Below are positions 1 to 9,192 of a stretch of DNA of 64,000 nucleotides, piece after piece. This DNA comes from Asanoa iriomotensis (GTDB taxonomy: Bacteria > Actinomycetota > Actinomycetes > Mycobacteriales > Micromonosporaceae): assembly GCF_016862515.1 (NCBI RefSeq), contig NZ_BONC01000010.1, positions 62,001 to 126,000 of the forward strand. Reading direction: 5' to 3'. Under the pieces are notes generated by a model. The model was not told where the DNA came from, did not search any database, and worked only from the letters and a program-made list of their open reading frames with translations. The stretch's first letter is position 1, and every line of letters starts with the position of its first letter. The position numbers were made by a program, and so were the translations under genes.

Positions 1-214
1 CCAGGTGACGTTCACCGCCGCCCAGCACGCCGACGTGCTCACGGTGCCGGTGGCGGCGCTGGTCGCGCTGGCCGAGGGCGGCTACGGGGTGGAGCTGGTC
101 GAGGGGTCGACGACCCGGTACACCCGCGTCGAGACCGGGCTGTTCGCCAACGGCCGGGTCGAGATCACCGGCGACGGCATCGCCGAGGGCGTCACGGTCG
201 GGATTCCGAAATGA
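1..214 (+). CDS. C-terminal end of an efflux membrane-fusion (HlyD/MacA-like) protein, partial
   Basis: Only the last 70 or so codons are present; the gene begins before the window. The residues match the C-terminal beta-barrel and membrane-proximal part of MacA/HlyD-type adaptors: a '[12 protein letters not shown]' strand, then '[21 protein letters not shown]', the usual end of peptidoglycan-binding/HlyD fusion proteins. The stop TGA overlaps the ATG of the ABC ATPase (ATGA), which implies translational coupling in an adaptor-ATPase-permease operon. In this family the adaptor spans the cell wall or periplasmic space and works with a MacB-like permease. The family call is inferred from the short tail together with its neighbours. 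Confidence 0.7.
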   Translation, partial: QVTFTAAQHADVLTVPVAALVALAEGGYGVELVEGSTTRYTRVETGLFANGRVEITGDGIAEGVTVGIPK

Positions 215-864
215 TCGAGCTGACGGACGTCTCGAAGGTCTACCCGGGCGGCGTCGCGGCGCTGCGCGGGGTGAGCGTGGCGATCGGCGAGCGGGAGCTG
301 GTCGCGATCGTCGGACCGTCCGGGTCCGGCAAGTCGACGATGCTGCACCTGCTCGGCACGCTCGACGTGCCGAGCGCCGGGACGGTCAGGGTGGACGGGC
401 ACGACGTGTCGCGCCTGTCCGACCGGCAGCTCTCGGCGCTGCGGGCCCGCCGGATCGGCTTCGTGTTCCAGAGCTTCCACCTGGCACCGGGCGTGAGCGC
501 GCTCGACAACGTCGCCGACGGTCTGTTGTACGCCGGTGTGCCGCTCACCGAGCGCCGGCGCCGGGCGGCCGAGGCGCTGGACCGGGTCGGGCTGTCGGAG
601 CGGCTCGAGCACGAGCCGCACGAGCTTTCGGGCGGCGAGCGGCAGCGGGTGGCGATCGCCCGGGCCGTCGTCGGTGCGCCGGGCGTGCTGCTGGCCGACG
701 AGCCGACCGGCAACCTGGACTCGGCGGCCGGCGCGGGCGTGCTGGCCCTCCTGCGCGACCTGCACGCGGCGGGCACCACGGTCGTGGTGATCACCCACGA
801 CCGGGAGATCGCGGCGAGCCTGCCCCGCCAGGTGCGGATGCGCGACGGGGCGGTGGTCGCGTGA
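211..864 (+). CDS. ABC transporter ATP-binding protein, MacB/LolD-like
   Basis: A 217-residue ATPase of the MacB/LolD/FtsE class (3.A.1.122-like) that should power the permease encoded next. Visible motifs are Walker [10 protein letters not shown] at about residues 35-43, the Q-loop 'FQSFH' near 86-90, the signature [14 protein letters not shown] from about 139, Walker [13 protein letters not shown] at about 159-170 and the H-loop 'VVITHD'. The 'DEPTGNLD' form is typical of this class. Its ATG overlaps the upstream adaptor stop, and its own TGA overlaps the GTG of the permease, so all three genes form one operon. The likely substrate is a peptide, lipoprotein, macrolide or other amphipathic compound and cannot be told from the sequence. 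Confidence 0.93.
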   Translation: MIELTDVSKVYPGGVAALRGVSVAIGERELVAIVGPSGSGKSTMLHLLGTLDVPSAGTVRVDGHDVSRLSDRQLSALRARRIGFVFQSFHLAPGVSALDNVADGLLYAGVPLTERRRRAAEALDRVGLSERLEHEPHELSGGERQRVAIARAVVGAPGVLLADEPTGNLDSAAGAGVLALLRDLHAAGTTVVVITHDREIAASLPRQVRMRDGAVVA

Positions 865-2060
865 GCACGCTGGCACCGGCCCGGCTGCGCCCGCGCGACG
901 TCGTGCGGGTGGGTGCGGTGGGCCTGCGTACCCGGCCGACCCGGGCTCTGCTCTCCGCGTTGGGCATCGCGATCGGCATCGCGGCCATGATCGCGGTGGT
1001 CGGCATCTCCGCGTCGTCCCGGGCCGACCTGGACCGCGAGCTGGCGGCCCTGGGGACGAACCTGCTGACCGTCACGCCCGGGAAGTCCATCTTCGGCGAG
1101 GACGCGAACCTGCCGCTGGCGGCCGAGTCGATGATCGAGCGGATCGGACCGGTCCGGTCGACGTCGGCGGTCGGCGCCGTCGGTGGCGCGAGCGTCTACC
1201 GCACGGACCGGATCCCGCAGGCACAGACCAACGGCCTTGCCACGTACGCCGCGCGGATCGACCTGCTGGACACCGTTTCGGCGGCAGTCCGAAGTGGAGT
1301 CTGGCTGAACGAGGCGACGGCAGGTTATCCGGCGGTCGTCCTCGGCGATGCCGCGGCCCGCCGGCTGGGCATCGGTCACGCCGGGCCGGACGTCTCGATC
1401 GTGGTGGGCGGCGAGGAGTTCGTGGTGGTCGGCATCCTGGCGCCGGTCGCGCTCGCCGAGAACCTGGACAGCGCCGCCATCATGGGCTGGCCGGTGGCAC
1501 AGCGGCTGTTCGGCTTCGACGGCCATGCCACGACCGTCTACACGCGTTCGGACGAGTCCCAGGTCGAAGCGGTCCGCGCGGTCCTGGGCCCGACCGCGAA
1601 CCCGGAGGCACCGAACGAGGTCGACGTGTCGCGCCCGTCGGACGCCCTGACGGCCCAGCGCGCGGCCGGCGCGGCGTTCACGGGCCTGCTCCTGGGCCTG
1701 GGCGCGGTGGCGTTGCTGGTCGGCGGCGTCGGGGTGGCCAACACGATGGTCATCTCGGTGCTGGAACGCCGCGGTGAGATCGGCCTGCGCCGGTCGCTGG
1801 GCGCGACCCGCGGCCAGATCCGCACCCAGTTCCTGGCGGAGTCGCTGCTGCTGTCGGCCCTGGGCGGCATCGGCGGCGTGCTGCTCGGCGTCGTCGTGAC
1901 CACCGGGTACGCGTACTACCAGGGTTGGCCGACCACGGTGCCCGGCTGGGCAACGGCGGGCGGGTTGGCGGCGACCGTGGTGATCGGGGGGATCGCCGGG
2001 CTGTATCCGGCCATCCGCGCGGCCCGCCTCTCCCCGACGGAGGCGCTCGCGACGCCGTGA
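861..2060 (+). CDS. ABC transporter permease, MacB/FtsX family
   Basis: A 399-residue permease with the MacB plan. One N-terminal membrane segment ('[21 protein letters not shown]') is followed by a long extracytoplasmic MacB_PCD domain (about 60-270) and three C-terminal helices of the FtsX domain. '[20 protein letters not shown]' is the characteristic cytoplasmic coupling segment. The GTG start overlaps the ATPase stop as GTGA. With the adaptor and ATPase it should form a tripartite export or mechanotransmission machine in the cytoplasmic membrane. The gene ends three bases before the convergent AfsR-like gene, with no room for a terminator between them. Confidence 0.92.
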   Translation: MSTLAPARLRPRDVVRVGAVGLRTRPTRALLSALGIAIGIAAMIAVVGISASSRADLDRELAALGTNLLTVTPGKSIFGEDANLPLAAESMIERIGPVRSTSAVGAVGGASVYRTDRIPQAQTNGLATYAARIDLLDTVSAAVRSGVWLNEATAGYPAVVLGDAAARRLGIGHAGPDVSIVVGGEEFVVVGILAPVALAENLDSAAIMGWPVAQRLFGFDGHATTVYTRSDESQVEAVRAVLGPTANPEAPNEVDVSRPSDALTAQRAAGAAFTGLLLGLGAVALLVGGVGVANTMVISVLERRGEIGLRRSLGATRGQIRTQFLAESLLLSALGGIGGVLLGVVVTTGYAYYQGWPTTVPGWATAGGLAATVVIGGIAGLYPAIRAARLSPTEALATP

Positions 2061-2062
2061 AG

Positions 2063-3919
2063 TCAGCGGTCGACGAGCAGGTCGGCGACCGGTCCGGCGG
2101 TGAGCATGCCGCTGGCGGCGCCGGCCAGCTCGTCGGCCGCCGGGGCGAGCGCGGCGCGGGCCACGGCGGCCCGGTCCTGGTCACCGAGCCGCATCGCGGC
2201 CCGGGCCGTCAGGCACCAGAGGGCTTCCTGCATGAGGTCCGGCGGCGGGTCCGGAGCCCGGCGCAGAGCTCCCCTGTCCCGCTCTAGCAGCGGGCGCGCC
2301 CACGGCGCGTAGGGACCCCAGTCCGTGTCGGCGGGGAAGTCCAGGTCCAGGCCGCGCCAGGTGCGCAGGCACAGCAGCGCCAGCGGCAGCAGGCCCTCCT
2401 CGACGCCGGGCATCCCCGCTCCCCGCAGGGTCGTCGCGGCCGCGCGGTAGGCGGCTTCGACCGCGGGTGTCGCACCGCCGGTGGCGGCGAGCCGCAGGGC
2501 CGCGTACCAGGCCGTGAACACGCCGACCAGGGGCCGGCCGTGCCGCGCCGCCAACGCGTCGGCTGCGGCGGCGTGCGCGTCCGCCGCGGCGAAGTCGGCC
2601 AGCGCCGACCGCGACTGCAGCCGGATCAGGTGGCCGAGGATCTCGTACGACGCGAGGCCGTGGCGGGCCGACAGCGCGACCAGTTCCGCGCCGATCGCGT
2701 CCCGCTGCGGCGCCAGCCCTGGCCGCCCGAACGTCTGCATGTAGCGGCCGTTCAGCGCGAACGCCAGCAGCGCCTGGTCGCCGAGCTCCCGCGCGATCCG
2801 CTCCGCCTCGACCGCGGCCCGCGCGCCCCGCGGCGTGCCGGTGCCGCGCGACTCGACGGCGATGGTCGCGAGCAACCGGGCCGCGACCGGCGAGCCGGGC
2901 GGCACCGCCGACAGCGCGCGCTGCGCGGCGGCCACGACCCGGGCGGCCAGGGGCGGGTCGTCGGATCTCGGCCAGATGGCGGGCACGTCGTAGCTGCCGA
3001 TCACCCGGGCCGTCAGCTCCGGGTCGCCCAGGCGTTCCGCCGCCTCGATGATGGTCAGGCGCTGCTCGCGCGCCGCGGCCAGGCCGCCGCCGACCGCCAG
3101 GCCGCGCAGCAGGTCGACCGTCGACTCCAGGCGGGCCGGTGTGCCGGAGCCGACCGTGCGGTCGTAGGCCGCGGCCGCTTCCGCCCACAAGTCGTCCGTT
3201 GGGCGCAGGATGTCCGTTTCCAGGCGGCGTAGCTCCGGGCCCGGGTCCACTCCGAGCTGGTCCCGCAGCAGGGCGCGGGCCCGGCGCAGGACCGCGAGGG
3301 CGTCGCCCTGGCGGTTGGCTCGCCACAGCGCCTCCGCCAGCAGGCGCCACGCGGTCTCGCGCCACGGGTGGCCGGCCGCGTGGGCGTCCAGCTCCGGGAC
3401 CGCCTCCGCGGCGCGGCCCGTGGACAGCAGCTCGGCGGCGTGCAGCTCGACCGCGCGCAGGCGCAGCTCCTCCAGGCGCGCCCGTTCCGCGGTGGCCCAC
3501 GGCTCGTCCAGGCCGGCGTACGCCGGACCCCGCCACCAGCCGAGCGCCTCCGGCAGCAGGTCTTGTGCGGCGACCGCAGCCTCGAAGCGCCAGGCGTCGA
3601 CGGCGTCCGGCGGCAGCCGCAGCGCGTACCCCGGGCCCTCGGTGACCAGCACGCGGGCCGGCGTGCGGGGTGGCCGGTCAGGTTCCAGCGCGCGGCGCAG
3701 CGCCGCCACGAACGTGCGGAGCGCACTCACCGCGCCCGCCGGCGGGTCCGGCCAGAGATCGTCCGCCAGGCGGTCGACCGGCACCACCCGCCCGCCGGCG
3801 GCCACCAGGCGGGCCAGCACCGCCCGGTGCCGCGGGCCGCGCAGGTCGATCGGGGTGCCGTCCGCGGCCCACGCGACCACCGGGCCCAGGACGCCGATTT
3901 CGACAGACACGCAGGTCAA
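2063..3919 (-). CDS. AfsR/DnrI/RedD (SARP)-type regulator with BTAD domain
   Basis: A 618-residue transcription factor. Residues 1-95 form an OmpR-like winged helix ('LRGPRHRAVLARLVAAGG', 'VPVDRLADDLW'). Residues 95-245 are the bacterial transcriptional activation domain ('FEAAVAAQDLLPEALGWW', 'ELDAHAAGHPWRETAWRLLAEAL'). The remaining 370 residues are Ala/Leu-rich helical repeats resembling a TPR-like sensor arm. There is no NB-ARC ATPase domain, so it is shorter than AfsR proper. It starts divergently from the dehalogenase-like hydrolase at 3993 and may control that gene, which is inferred only from position. SARPs often activate secondary metabolism, but no biosynthetic cluster is adjacent. 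Confidence 0.88.
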   Translation of the reverse strand: MTCVSVEIGVLGPVVAWAADGTPIDLRGPRHRAVLARLVAAGGRVVPVDRLADDLWPDPPAGAVSALRTFVAALRRALEPDRPPRTPARVLVTEGPGYALRLPPDAVDAWRFEAAVAAQDLLPEALGWWRGPAYAGLDEPWATAERARLEELRLRAVELHAAELLSTGRAAEAVPELDAHAAGHPWRETAWRLLAEALWRANRQGDALAVLRRARALLRDQLGVDPGPELRRLETDILRPTDDLWAEAAAAYDRTVGSGTPARLESTVDLLRGLAVGGGLAAAREQRLTIIEAAERLGDPELTARVIGSYDVPAIWPRSDDPPLAARVVAAAQRALSAVPPGSPVAARLLATIAVESRGTGTPRGARAAVEAERIARELGDQALLAFALNGRYMQTFGRPGLAPQRDAIGAELVALSARHGLASYEILGHLIRLQSRSALADFAAADAHAAAADALAARHGRPLVGVFTAWYAALRLAATGGATPAVEAAYRAAATTLRGAGMPGVEEGLLPLALLCLRTWRGLDLDFPADTDWGPYAPWARPLLERDRGALRRAPDPPPDLMQEALWCLTARAAMRLGDQDRAAVARAALAPAADELAGAASGMLTAGPVADLLVDR

Positions 3920-3992
3920 CGTAGCGCGCTCATCGGTTGCTCATCCGCCGCCGGCACGCTGGCGGTGATCGACCACGTTGAAGGGAACACAC

Positions 3993-4862
3993 ATGATCTC
4001 CGGTTTCGAGCAGCGCCGCGTCACCGTCGCCGACGGCGTGCGCCTGCACGCCGCGGTGGGTGGTGCGGGTCGCCCGATCGTGCTCCTGCACGGCTTTCCG
4101 CAGACCCACCTGATGTGGCGGCACGCCGCCGCCGACCTGGCCGCGGACCACACGGTCATCTGCCCGGACCTGCGCGGGTACGGCGCCAGCGACAAGCCGG
4201 CCGCGGTGAGCGAGGACACCTATTCCAAGCGGACCATGGCCGCCGACGTCGTGGCCCTGGCCCGTGAGCTCGGCCACGACCGGTTCGCCCTCGCCGGGCA
4301 CGACCGCGGTGCGCTGGTCGCGTTCCGCGCCGGCCTCGACCATCCCGACACCGTCACCCACGTCGCGCTGCTCGACGTGCTGCCGACGCTGGACATGTGG
4401 GACGTGCTGCACGGCGTCGACGCGGCCGTGGCGTACCACCTCTATCTGATGGCGCAGCCACCCGGTCTGCCCGAGCGGATGATCGAGGCGAGCGCGGACG
4501 CGTTCTTCGGCTCCTTCCTCGACGCCTGGGGCAAGAACCCGGCGGCGATCCCGCCCGACGTGCGCGCCGCCTACCTGGCCGCCTCCCGGGCCGCGGTGCC
4601 GTCGATCGTGGCCGACTACCGCGCCTCCGCGGGCATCGACGTCGCGCACGACCGCGCCGACCGGGCCGCCGGGCACCGCCTGGCCATGCCGGTCACGGTC
4701 GTGCAGCAGGACTGGGGCGCGGCCCTCGGCTACGACGCGGCGGCGCTGTGGCGGGCCTGGGCGCCCGACCTCGTGCACCGCACCACGACGGCCGGACATT
4801 TCATGGTGGAAGAAAGACCCGCGGAAATCGTCAATCTGTTGCGTGAACTGCCTACTCGGTAG
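3993..4862 (+). CDS. Alpha/beta hydrolase, haloacetate-dehalogenase-like
   Basis: A 289-residue alpha/beta hydrolase close to fluoroacetate/haloacetate dehalogenases. Shared blocks are 'HGFPQTHLMW', 'DLRGYGASDKP', 'YSKRTMAADVV', the nucleophile elbow GHDRG with Asp104, 'YLMAQP' and the late catalytic His in 'TAGHFMVEE'. Two substrate residues of known fluoroacetate dehalogenases differ: the second carboxylate-binding Arg of 'GHDRGxR' is Leu108, and the halide-binding Trp of 'YHW' is Leu150 (His149 is kept). The substrate is therefore probably not fluoroacetate; another haloacid or an epoxide is possible. ATG 3993 is chosen because AAGGGA lies about 6 bases upstream; an in-frame TTG at 3978 has no such site. 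It is divergent from the SARP gene. Confidence 0.85.
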   Translation: MISGFEQRRVTVADGVRLHAAVGGAGRPIVLLHGFPQTHLMWRHAAADLAADHTVICPDLRGYGASDKPAAVSEDTYSKRTMAADVVALARELGHDRFALAGHDRGALVAFRAGLDHPDTVTHVALLDVLPTLDMWDVLHGVDAAVAYHLYLMAQPPGLPERMIEASADAFFGSFLDAWGKNPAAIPPDVRAAYLAASRAAVPSIVADYRASAGIDVAHDRADRAAGHRLAMPVTVVQQDWGAALGYDAAALWRAWAPDLVHRTTTAGHFMVEERPAEIVNLLRELPTR

Positions 4863-4952
4863 GACGATGCCGCACATCGGGTCCGTCGTGCTGGGCGGGG
4901 GTGGCGCTCTACGGTGGACAGCGATGCCGCAGTAGGGAAGGGGCCACGACCC

Positions 4953-5696
4953 GTGCACGAGGTTTCGGAGTCTCCGCAGGAGTGGCAGGGCGACGCCGTC
5001 GACGATCCACTGCCGACGGTCCACCGCCGGGTGATGCTGACCGACCTGCCAGAGAGCGGTCTGGCCGACATCGCCCGCCGGCTCAAGCTCGCCCTGCCCG
5101 AACCCGATCCAGCGAGACCCGAAACCGTGCGCACGTTGGCGCTCGACCTTGATCCTGCCTCTGAGTTCGAGCGCGGGCGCACGCCCGCGATTGAGCGCGG
5201 GTCCCAGCCCGCGGGCGAGCGCGGGCCCGAGCCTGAGGGCGTGGCCGAGCCCGAGTACGCGACCGCACCCCCAGCCGGAGCCGAGCCCGAGTCCGCAGCC
5301 GAAGCCGCAGTCGAGCTCGAACTCGCGACGGAACCCCACCCCCGGTTGGACGAGACCCGGCCCGCGCTCGCCGCCCTACCAGCAGCCGACATCGAGGAGC
5401 TAGCCAGCGGCCTGTTGGCGCGCGTCGTGGGCGGCCCGTCGCACGGCCAACCCGCCGCCACCGACGAGCTCTACCGGCACCTGTCACTCGCCAACGTCCA
5501 GCGGATCGACGCGTTCGTCTACCGGGTGGAGGTCGGCCGACCGGTCGTGGTCGTCCGGCCCTCCACCGCCCCCGAGGGCACCCGCACCCTGCACCGCGTC
5601 GTCCGCGCCGCGGACGTCTGGATCGGGGTGCCGACCGCGACGATCCTCAACCCACCGACCGACCTCCACGAAGCCGTCTACTACGCCCTGGACTAG
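4953..5696 (+). CDS. Hypothetical protein with a Pro/Glu/Ala-rich middle
   Basis: I do not recognise this 247-residue protein. An N-terminal segment of about 60 residues contains 'LPESGLADIARRLKLALPEP'. A low-complexity linker rich in Glu, Pro and Ala follows, with repeats such as 'GPEPEG', 'AEPEYA' and 'AEPESAAEA'. A compact C-terminal half (about 130-247) has alternating strands ('FVYRVEVGRPVVVVRPST', 'LHRVVRAADVWIGVPTATI'). GTG 4953 is preferred because AGGGAAGGGG lies upstream; the frame is open back to GTG 4914. There is no signal peptide or membrane segment. It lies between the hydrolase and the convergent sugar-binding lipoprotein gene and may be monocistronic. The codon pattern matches its neighbours, so it is probably a real gene. 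Confidence 0.7.
   Translation: MHEVSESPQEWQGDAVDDPLPTVHRRVMLTDLPESGLADIARRLKLALPEPDPARPETVRTLALDLDPASEFERGRTPAIERGSQPAGERGPEPEGVAEPEYATAPPAGAEPESAAEAAVELELATEPHPRLDETRPALAALPAADIEELASGLLARVVGGPSHGQPAATDELYRHLSLANVQRIDAFVYRVEVGRPVVVVRPSTAPEGTRTLHRVVRAADVWIGVPTATILNPPTDLHEAVYYALD
5181..5340 (+). repeat. Low-complexity GAGCCCGAG-type coding repeat
   Basis: Degenerate short repeats of the type gag-ccc-gag/gcg-ggc-gag encode the Glu/Pro/Ala linker of the hypothetical protein. All repeat units keep the reading frame. This is consistent with slippage or expansion inside a disordered linker rather than a mobile element. Confidence 0.6.
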
Positions 5697-5699
5697 GGC

Positions 5700-7004
5700 C
5701 TAGTCCACGAAGATCGTCTTCTTCTGGTTCTCGATGCTCTTCAGGATGTTGGGTGCGTCGCCCGGCTTCTTGATGAACTCCTGGAACGCCGGGATGATCA
5801 CCGTGGAGGCGAAGTCCGGCCGGGTGTCCCGGTCGAGGAACTGCGCGATGTTCTTGGCGCTGCCGACCAGCTCCGCCGACTTCTTCTGGATCGTCGTGTA
5901 GGCGCTCGTGTCGGCCTTGGCGTTCGACGAGATGAACGGCTCGCCGAGCTTGCTCGCCTCCGCCGCCGCGTTCGGGCTGGCCAGGTAGGCCAGCAGCTTT
6001 TTCGCGCCGCCCTCGTTCTTCGGCTTCGCGCTCATGCAGAAGCCGTCGATCGGCGCGTCGATGGCGTCCGCGCCGATCGTCGGGTCGATCTCCGGGAAGG
6101 TGAACAGGTCGACGTCCTCCCGCTCGTCCTGCGGGAACTGGTCGAGCAGGAACGTGCCGAGCAGGTACATGCCGGCCTTCTTCTGCTGCAGCGCCTGCGC
6201 CGCCTCCTGCCACGTGCGGCCCAGCGAGTCGGTCGCGTGCAGCGGCAGGAACTGCGCCCACGTGTCGAAGACCTTCCGCACCTCGGCGCTCTCCCAGGAG
6301 CCCTTGCCAGCCATCAGGTCGACGTGGAACTGGTAGCCGTTGATCCGCAGGTTGAGGATGTCGAACGTGCCCATCGCCGGCCAGCCGTCCTTGTCGGCGA
6401 AGCTGATCGGGGTCAGGCCGTCGGCCTTCATCCTGCCGGCGAGCGTCACCAACTCGTCGAACGTCTGCGGCACGAGGTAGCCGCGCTCGGTCCAGAGGCT
6501 CTTGCGGTAGAACATCGCCCACGGGTAGTAGGACTGCGGCACGAAGTACTGCTTGCCGTCGTCGCCGGTCGACGCCGTCTTGAACGATTCGTTGACGCCG
6601 TCGAGGGGCCAGACGTCGCTGATGTCGCCGATCAGGCCGCGCCGGGCGAAGAACCGCATCCGGTAGCCCGCGAACCAGGAGAACACATCGTCCGGGTTGC
6701 CTTGCAGGTAGTTGTTGATGTTCTCCTGGAACGTGTTGTGGTCGATCTCGTTGAGCTTGACCGTGTAGCCGGCGTTCTTGGCCTGGAAGTCGGCCGCGGC
6801 CGCCTGGCGTTGCTTGGCGAACGTCGAGCCGACCTCGTTGGAGCCGAAGGTCACCTCGCCACCGGCGGCACCACCGCCGTTGTCGTCGTCGCCGCACGCG
6901 GCGAGCGCGGGCGCGGCCGCCAGGGCCGCCGCGCCGAGCAGCAGGGACCGCCGGGGCACGGGCATACCGAACAGGGCGGGAGCCGGGGAAAACTGGTCTT
7001 TCAT
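5700..7004 (-). CDS. Sugar ABC transporter substrate-binding lipoprotein (alpha-galactoside locus)
   Basis: A 434-residue family 1 solute-binding protein (SBP_bac_1). A twin-Arg-free signal 'RRSLLLGAAALAAAPALAAC' ends in the lipobox LAAC, so the mature protein would be anchored outside the membrane by its Cys. The body has the usual sugar-binder blocks ('FGSNEVGSTFAKQR', 'FVPQSYYPWAMFYRKSLW', 'AQALQQKKAGMYLLG'). ATG 7004 has GGAGG 6 bases upstream; an internal ATG at 6965 is less likely. It is co-directional with the GH27 gene upstream, and the matching permeases are divergent at 9193 and 10071. The natural ligand is inferred to be an alpha-galactoside from the neighbouring enzyme. Confidence 0.9.
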   Translation of the reverse strand: MKDQFSPAPALFGMPVPRRSLLLGAAALAAAPALAACGDDDNGGGAAGGEVTFGSNEVGSTFAKQRQAAAADFQAKNAGYTVKLNEIDHNTFQENINNYLQGNPDDVFSWFAGYRMRFFARRGLIGDISDVWPLDGVNESFKTASTGDDGKQYFVPQSYYPWAMFYRKSLWTERGYLVPQTFDELVTLAGRMKADGLTPISFADKDGWPAMGTFDILNLRINGYQFHVDLMAGKGSWESAEVRKVFDTWAQFLPLHATDSLGRTWQEAAQALQQKKAGMYLLGTFLLDQFPQDEREDVDLFTFPEIDPTIGADAIDAPIDGFCMSAKPKNEGGAKKLLAYLASPNAAAEASKLGEPFISSNAKADTSAYTTIQKKSAELVGSAKNIAQFLDRDTRPDFASTVIIPAFQEFIKKPGDAPNILKSIENQKKTIFVD

Positions 7005-7033
7005 CCGATCCTCCAGACGACGAGCGATGCAGA

Positions 7034-9100
7034 TCAGCAGAGGAGGCGGGCGTCGGCCCAGTCGGCGTGGTCGTAGTCGACGCCGTTGCCGCCGTCGCCG
7101 ACCACGAGGCGCAGCGCCGCGCGGCCGGTCACGTCGAGGTCGACCACCACCGGGCCGCTGGCGAGCGTCACCGCCGGGCTGGTGTAGAGGGTCGCGCCGT
7201 CGGCCAGCACCGTGAAGACCACCCGGGCGGTGGCCGAGCTGACCTCGGCGTCGATGCCCGCGACGGCGGTGAACCGCTCGCAGGCGCCGTTGAGGTTGAC
7301 GGTCAGGTCGCCGGGCGCGTGCGCGCCGATGCCACGGACGTAGCTGACCCCGCCGACGGTGACCACCGCGCCGTCGCCCGCGGCCTGCTCACCGTTGGAC
7401 TGGTCGCGCTCCGCCGGCCCCCAGCCGTTGCCGCCGGTGAACCCCGGCACCGAGCCGGTGCCGGGCGCCGCGCAGGTCAGCGTCGCACCACCCCAGTCGG
7501 CGTGGTCGTAGTTGGCGTTGTCCCGACCGTCGGTGACGCGAAGCTCCAATGTGGCGTATCCGCCCGTCGCCACGCGCAGCGAGGTCGGCCCGTCCGCGGC
7601 CCGTTTCACCGGGCTGTAGGCGAGCAACCGCCCGTCGCCGTACACCTGGAAGCGCACCGACGCGGCGGCGTTGGTCACCTCGTCGTCGACGCCGACGGAC
7701 GCGGAGAACAGCGGGCAGGCGCGACCCAGGTAGAGGTGCACGGCGCTGTCCGCGTGCACGCCGACGCCCTTCGCGTACGTCGTGCCGTTGACGGTCAGTG
7801 TGCCGCCGTCCCCGGCGGCCTGCTCGCCGTTGGCCCGGTTGCGCTCGGCCGGACCCCAGAAGTTGCTGGACGCGAGCCAGGCCGCGTCGCCGACCTGGTG
7901 CGTGCCGGCCGCGGGTGCGGCGGCCAGGGAGCCGGACCGGTTGACCCGGAACATCGCGACGCCGTGCGCGGGCACGCTCGCCGAGACGGCCCCGGTCGAG
8001 GTCGAGGTGGCACCGGTCCAGAGGTTGCGCAACGCGTACCCGGTGGAGCCGCCGAGGCCGACCTCGGCGGCGGAGGTGGTGATCGTCGCGGTCGCCGCCG
8101 TGCGGTTGAAGAGCACGACCGCGGCACCGCCGTCGCTCATCGGCTTGGCCCAGACCTCCGTCTCGCCGAAGTCGCGCATCTTGCGGCCCTGCGAACCGCC
8201 CCAGTCCTGGTTGACCGCGATCACCTCGGCGTTGCGGATGATCGCAAGCGTCTGCGCGGACATCGACCGCAGGTCGTTGCCGAGCAGCAGCGGCGCGTTG
8301 AGCAGGGCCCAGAGGCTGAAGTGGGCCGTGTATTCCGTGGTGGTCATGCCGCCGTTGCCGACCTCGAGCATGTCGGGGTCGTTGAAGCCGTTGTTGCGGG
8401 CGAACGGCTCGAGCCCGACCTGCTGGTCGAGCAGCGAGAGCACGCTGCCCCAGGTGTCGGTGATGTCGCCGGTAGTGCGCCACAGGCTGCCGCCGACCCG
8501 GGGCGCGAACAGCCACGGCTCGGCCAGGCCCCAGTTGCAGATGCTGTAGACGATCGCCCGCCCGGACGCCTTCAGCGCGTCGCCCATCGCCTGGTAGCGC
8601 TGTGCGTCCGGCCGGCCCTGGTGGTTGCAGTTGTCGTACTTGAGGAGGTCGACCTCCCAGGCGGCGAACGTGTTGGCGTCGATCACCTCGTGGTCGAGGC
8701 TGCCGGGCAGCCCCTGGCAGGTCGCGGTGCCGGCGGACTCGTAGATGCCCAGCTTGAGCCCCCGGGCGTGGACGTAGTCGGCCAGGGCCTTGATCCCCGA
8801 CGGGAACCGGGTCGGGTGGGGCTGCAGGCGGCCCTGCGCGTCGCGGGTGGAGGCCATCCAGCAGTCGTCGATGTTGACGTACCGGTAGCCCAGGTCGTCG
8901 AGGTTGTTGGCGACGATCGCGTCGGCGGTCTGCCGGATCAGGTTCTGGTCGATGTCGCAGCCGAACCTGTTCCAGCTGTTCCAGCCCATCGGCGGCGCCG
9001 TGATCGGCACGACCGGGGTCGCGGCCGCGGCGGGCGACGGGACGGCCAGTACGGCCGCACCGAGGATCATGGCGACCGACAAAGCGAGCGGTTTACGCAT
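7034..9100 (-). CDS. Secreted GH27 alpha-galactosidase with two NPCBM domains
   Basis: A 688-residue secreted enzyme. Signal peptide about 1-27 ('MRKPLALSVAMILGAAVLA'). The GH27 catalytic barrel (about 35-310) has 'PPMGWNSWN', 'IDDCWM', the nucleophile in 'LLKYDNC' (Asp156) and the 'NDPDMLEVGNGGM' segment carrying the acid/base. A beta-sandwich (about 310-390) follows, then two tandem NPCBM-like carbohydrate-binding modules, each with the pair 'WGPAER...SNGEQAAGDG' and 'GVHAD' or 'GIGAHAP'. It should release terminal alpha-galactose from galacto-oligosaccharides or galactomannan outside the cell. ATG 9100 is preferred over an in-frame TTG at 9112. It shares an operon with the binding protein and faces the permeases across a 92-bp control region. 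Confidence 0.93.
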   Translation of the reverse strand: MRKPLALSVAMILGAAVLAVPSPAAAATPVVPITAPPMGWNSWNRFGCDIDQNLIRQTADAIVANNLDDLGYRYVNIDDCWMASTRDAQGRLQPHPTRFPSGIKALADYVHARGLKLGIYESAGTATCQGLPGSLDHEVIDANTFAAWEVDLLKYDNCNHQGRPDAQRYQAMGDALKASGRAIVYSICNWGLAEPWLFAPRVGGSLWRTTGDITDTWGSVLSLLDQQVGLEPFARNNGFNDPDMLEVGNGGMTTTEYTAHFSLWALLNAPLLLGNDLRSMSAQTLAIIRNAEVIAVNQDWGGSQGRKMRDFGETEVWAKPMSDGGAAVVLFNRTAATATITTSAAEVGLGGSTGYALRNLWTGATSTSTGAVSASVPAHGVAMFRVNRSGSLAAAPAAGTHQVGDAAWLASSNFWGPAERNRANGEQAAGDGGTLTVNGTTYAKGVGVHADSAVHLYLGRACPLFSASVGVDDEVTNAAASVRFQVYGDGRLLAYSPVKRAADGPTSLRVATGGYATLELRVTDGRDNANYDHADWGGATLTCAAPGTGSVPGFTGGNGWGPAERDQSNGEQAAGDGAVVTVGGVSYVRGIGAHAPGDLTVNLNGACERFTAVAGIDAEVSSATARVVFTVLADGATLYTSPAVTLASGPVVVDLDVTGRAALRLVVGDGGNGVDYDHADWADARLLC

Positions 9101-9134
9101 GATCAGCACCAATCTTCGTGCCGCTACAACGTTA

Positions 9135-9152
9135 CGTCAGTAAATATTGACG
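9135..9152. promoter_or_regulatory. Inverted repeat in the divergent alpha-galactoside control region
   Basis: CGTCA (9135-9139) and TGACG (9148-9152) form arms around an AT-rich centre (GTAAATAT). The hexamer GTTACG also occurs twice, at 9131 and 9153. The site lies between the GH27 start (9100) and the first permease (9193) and is the only AT-rich stretch there. It is a plausible operator and promoter for both directions. The binding regulator is unknown, and no sugar regulator gene sits beside this locus. Confidence 0.45.
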
Positions 9153-9192
9153 GTTACGATCATGCAAGGTGTTCGATCTATGGAGGTGCGCG

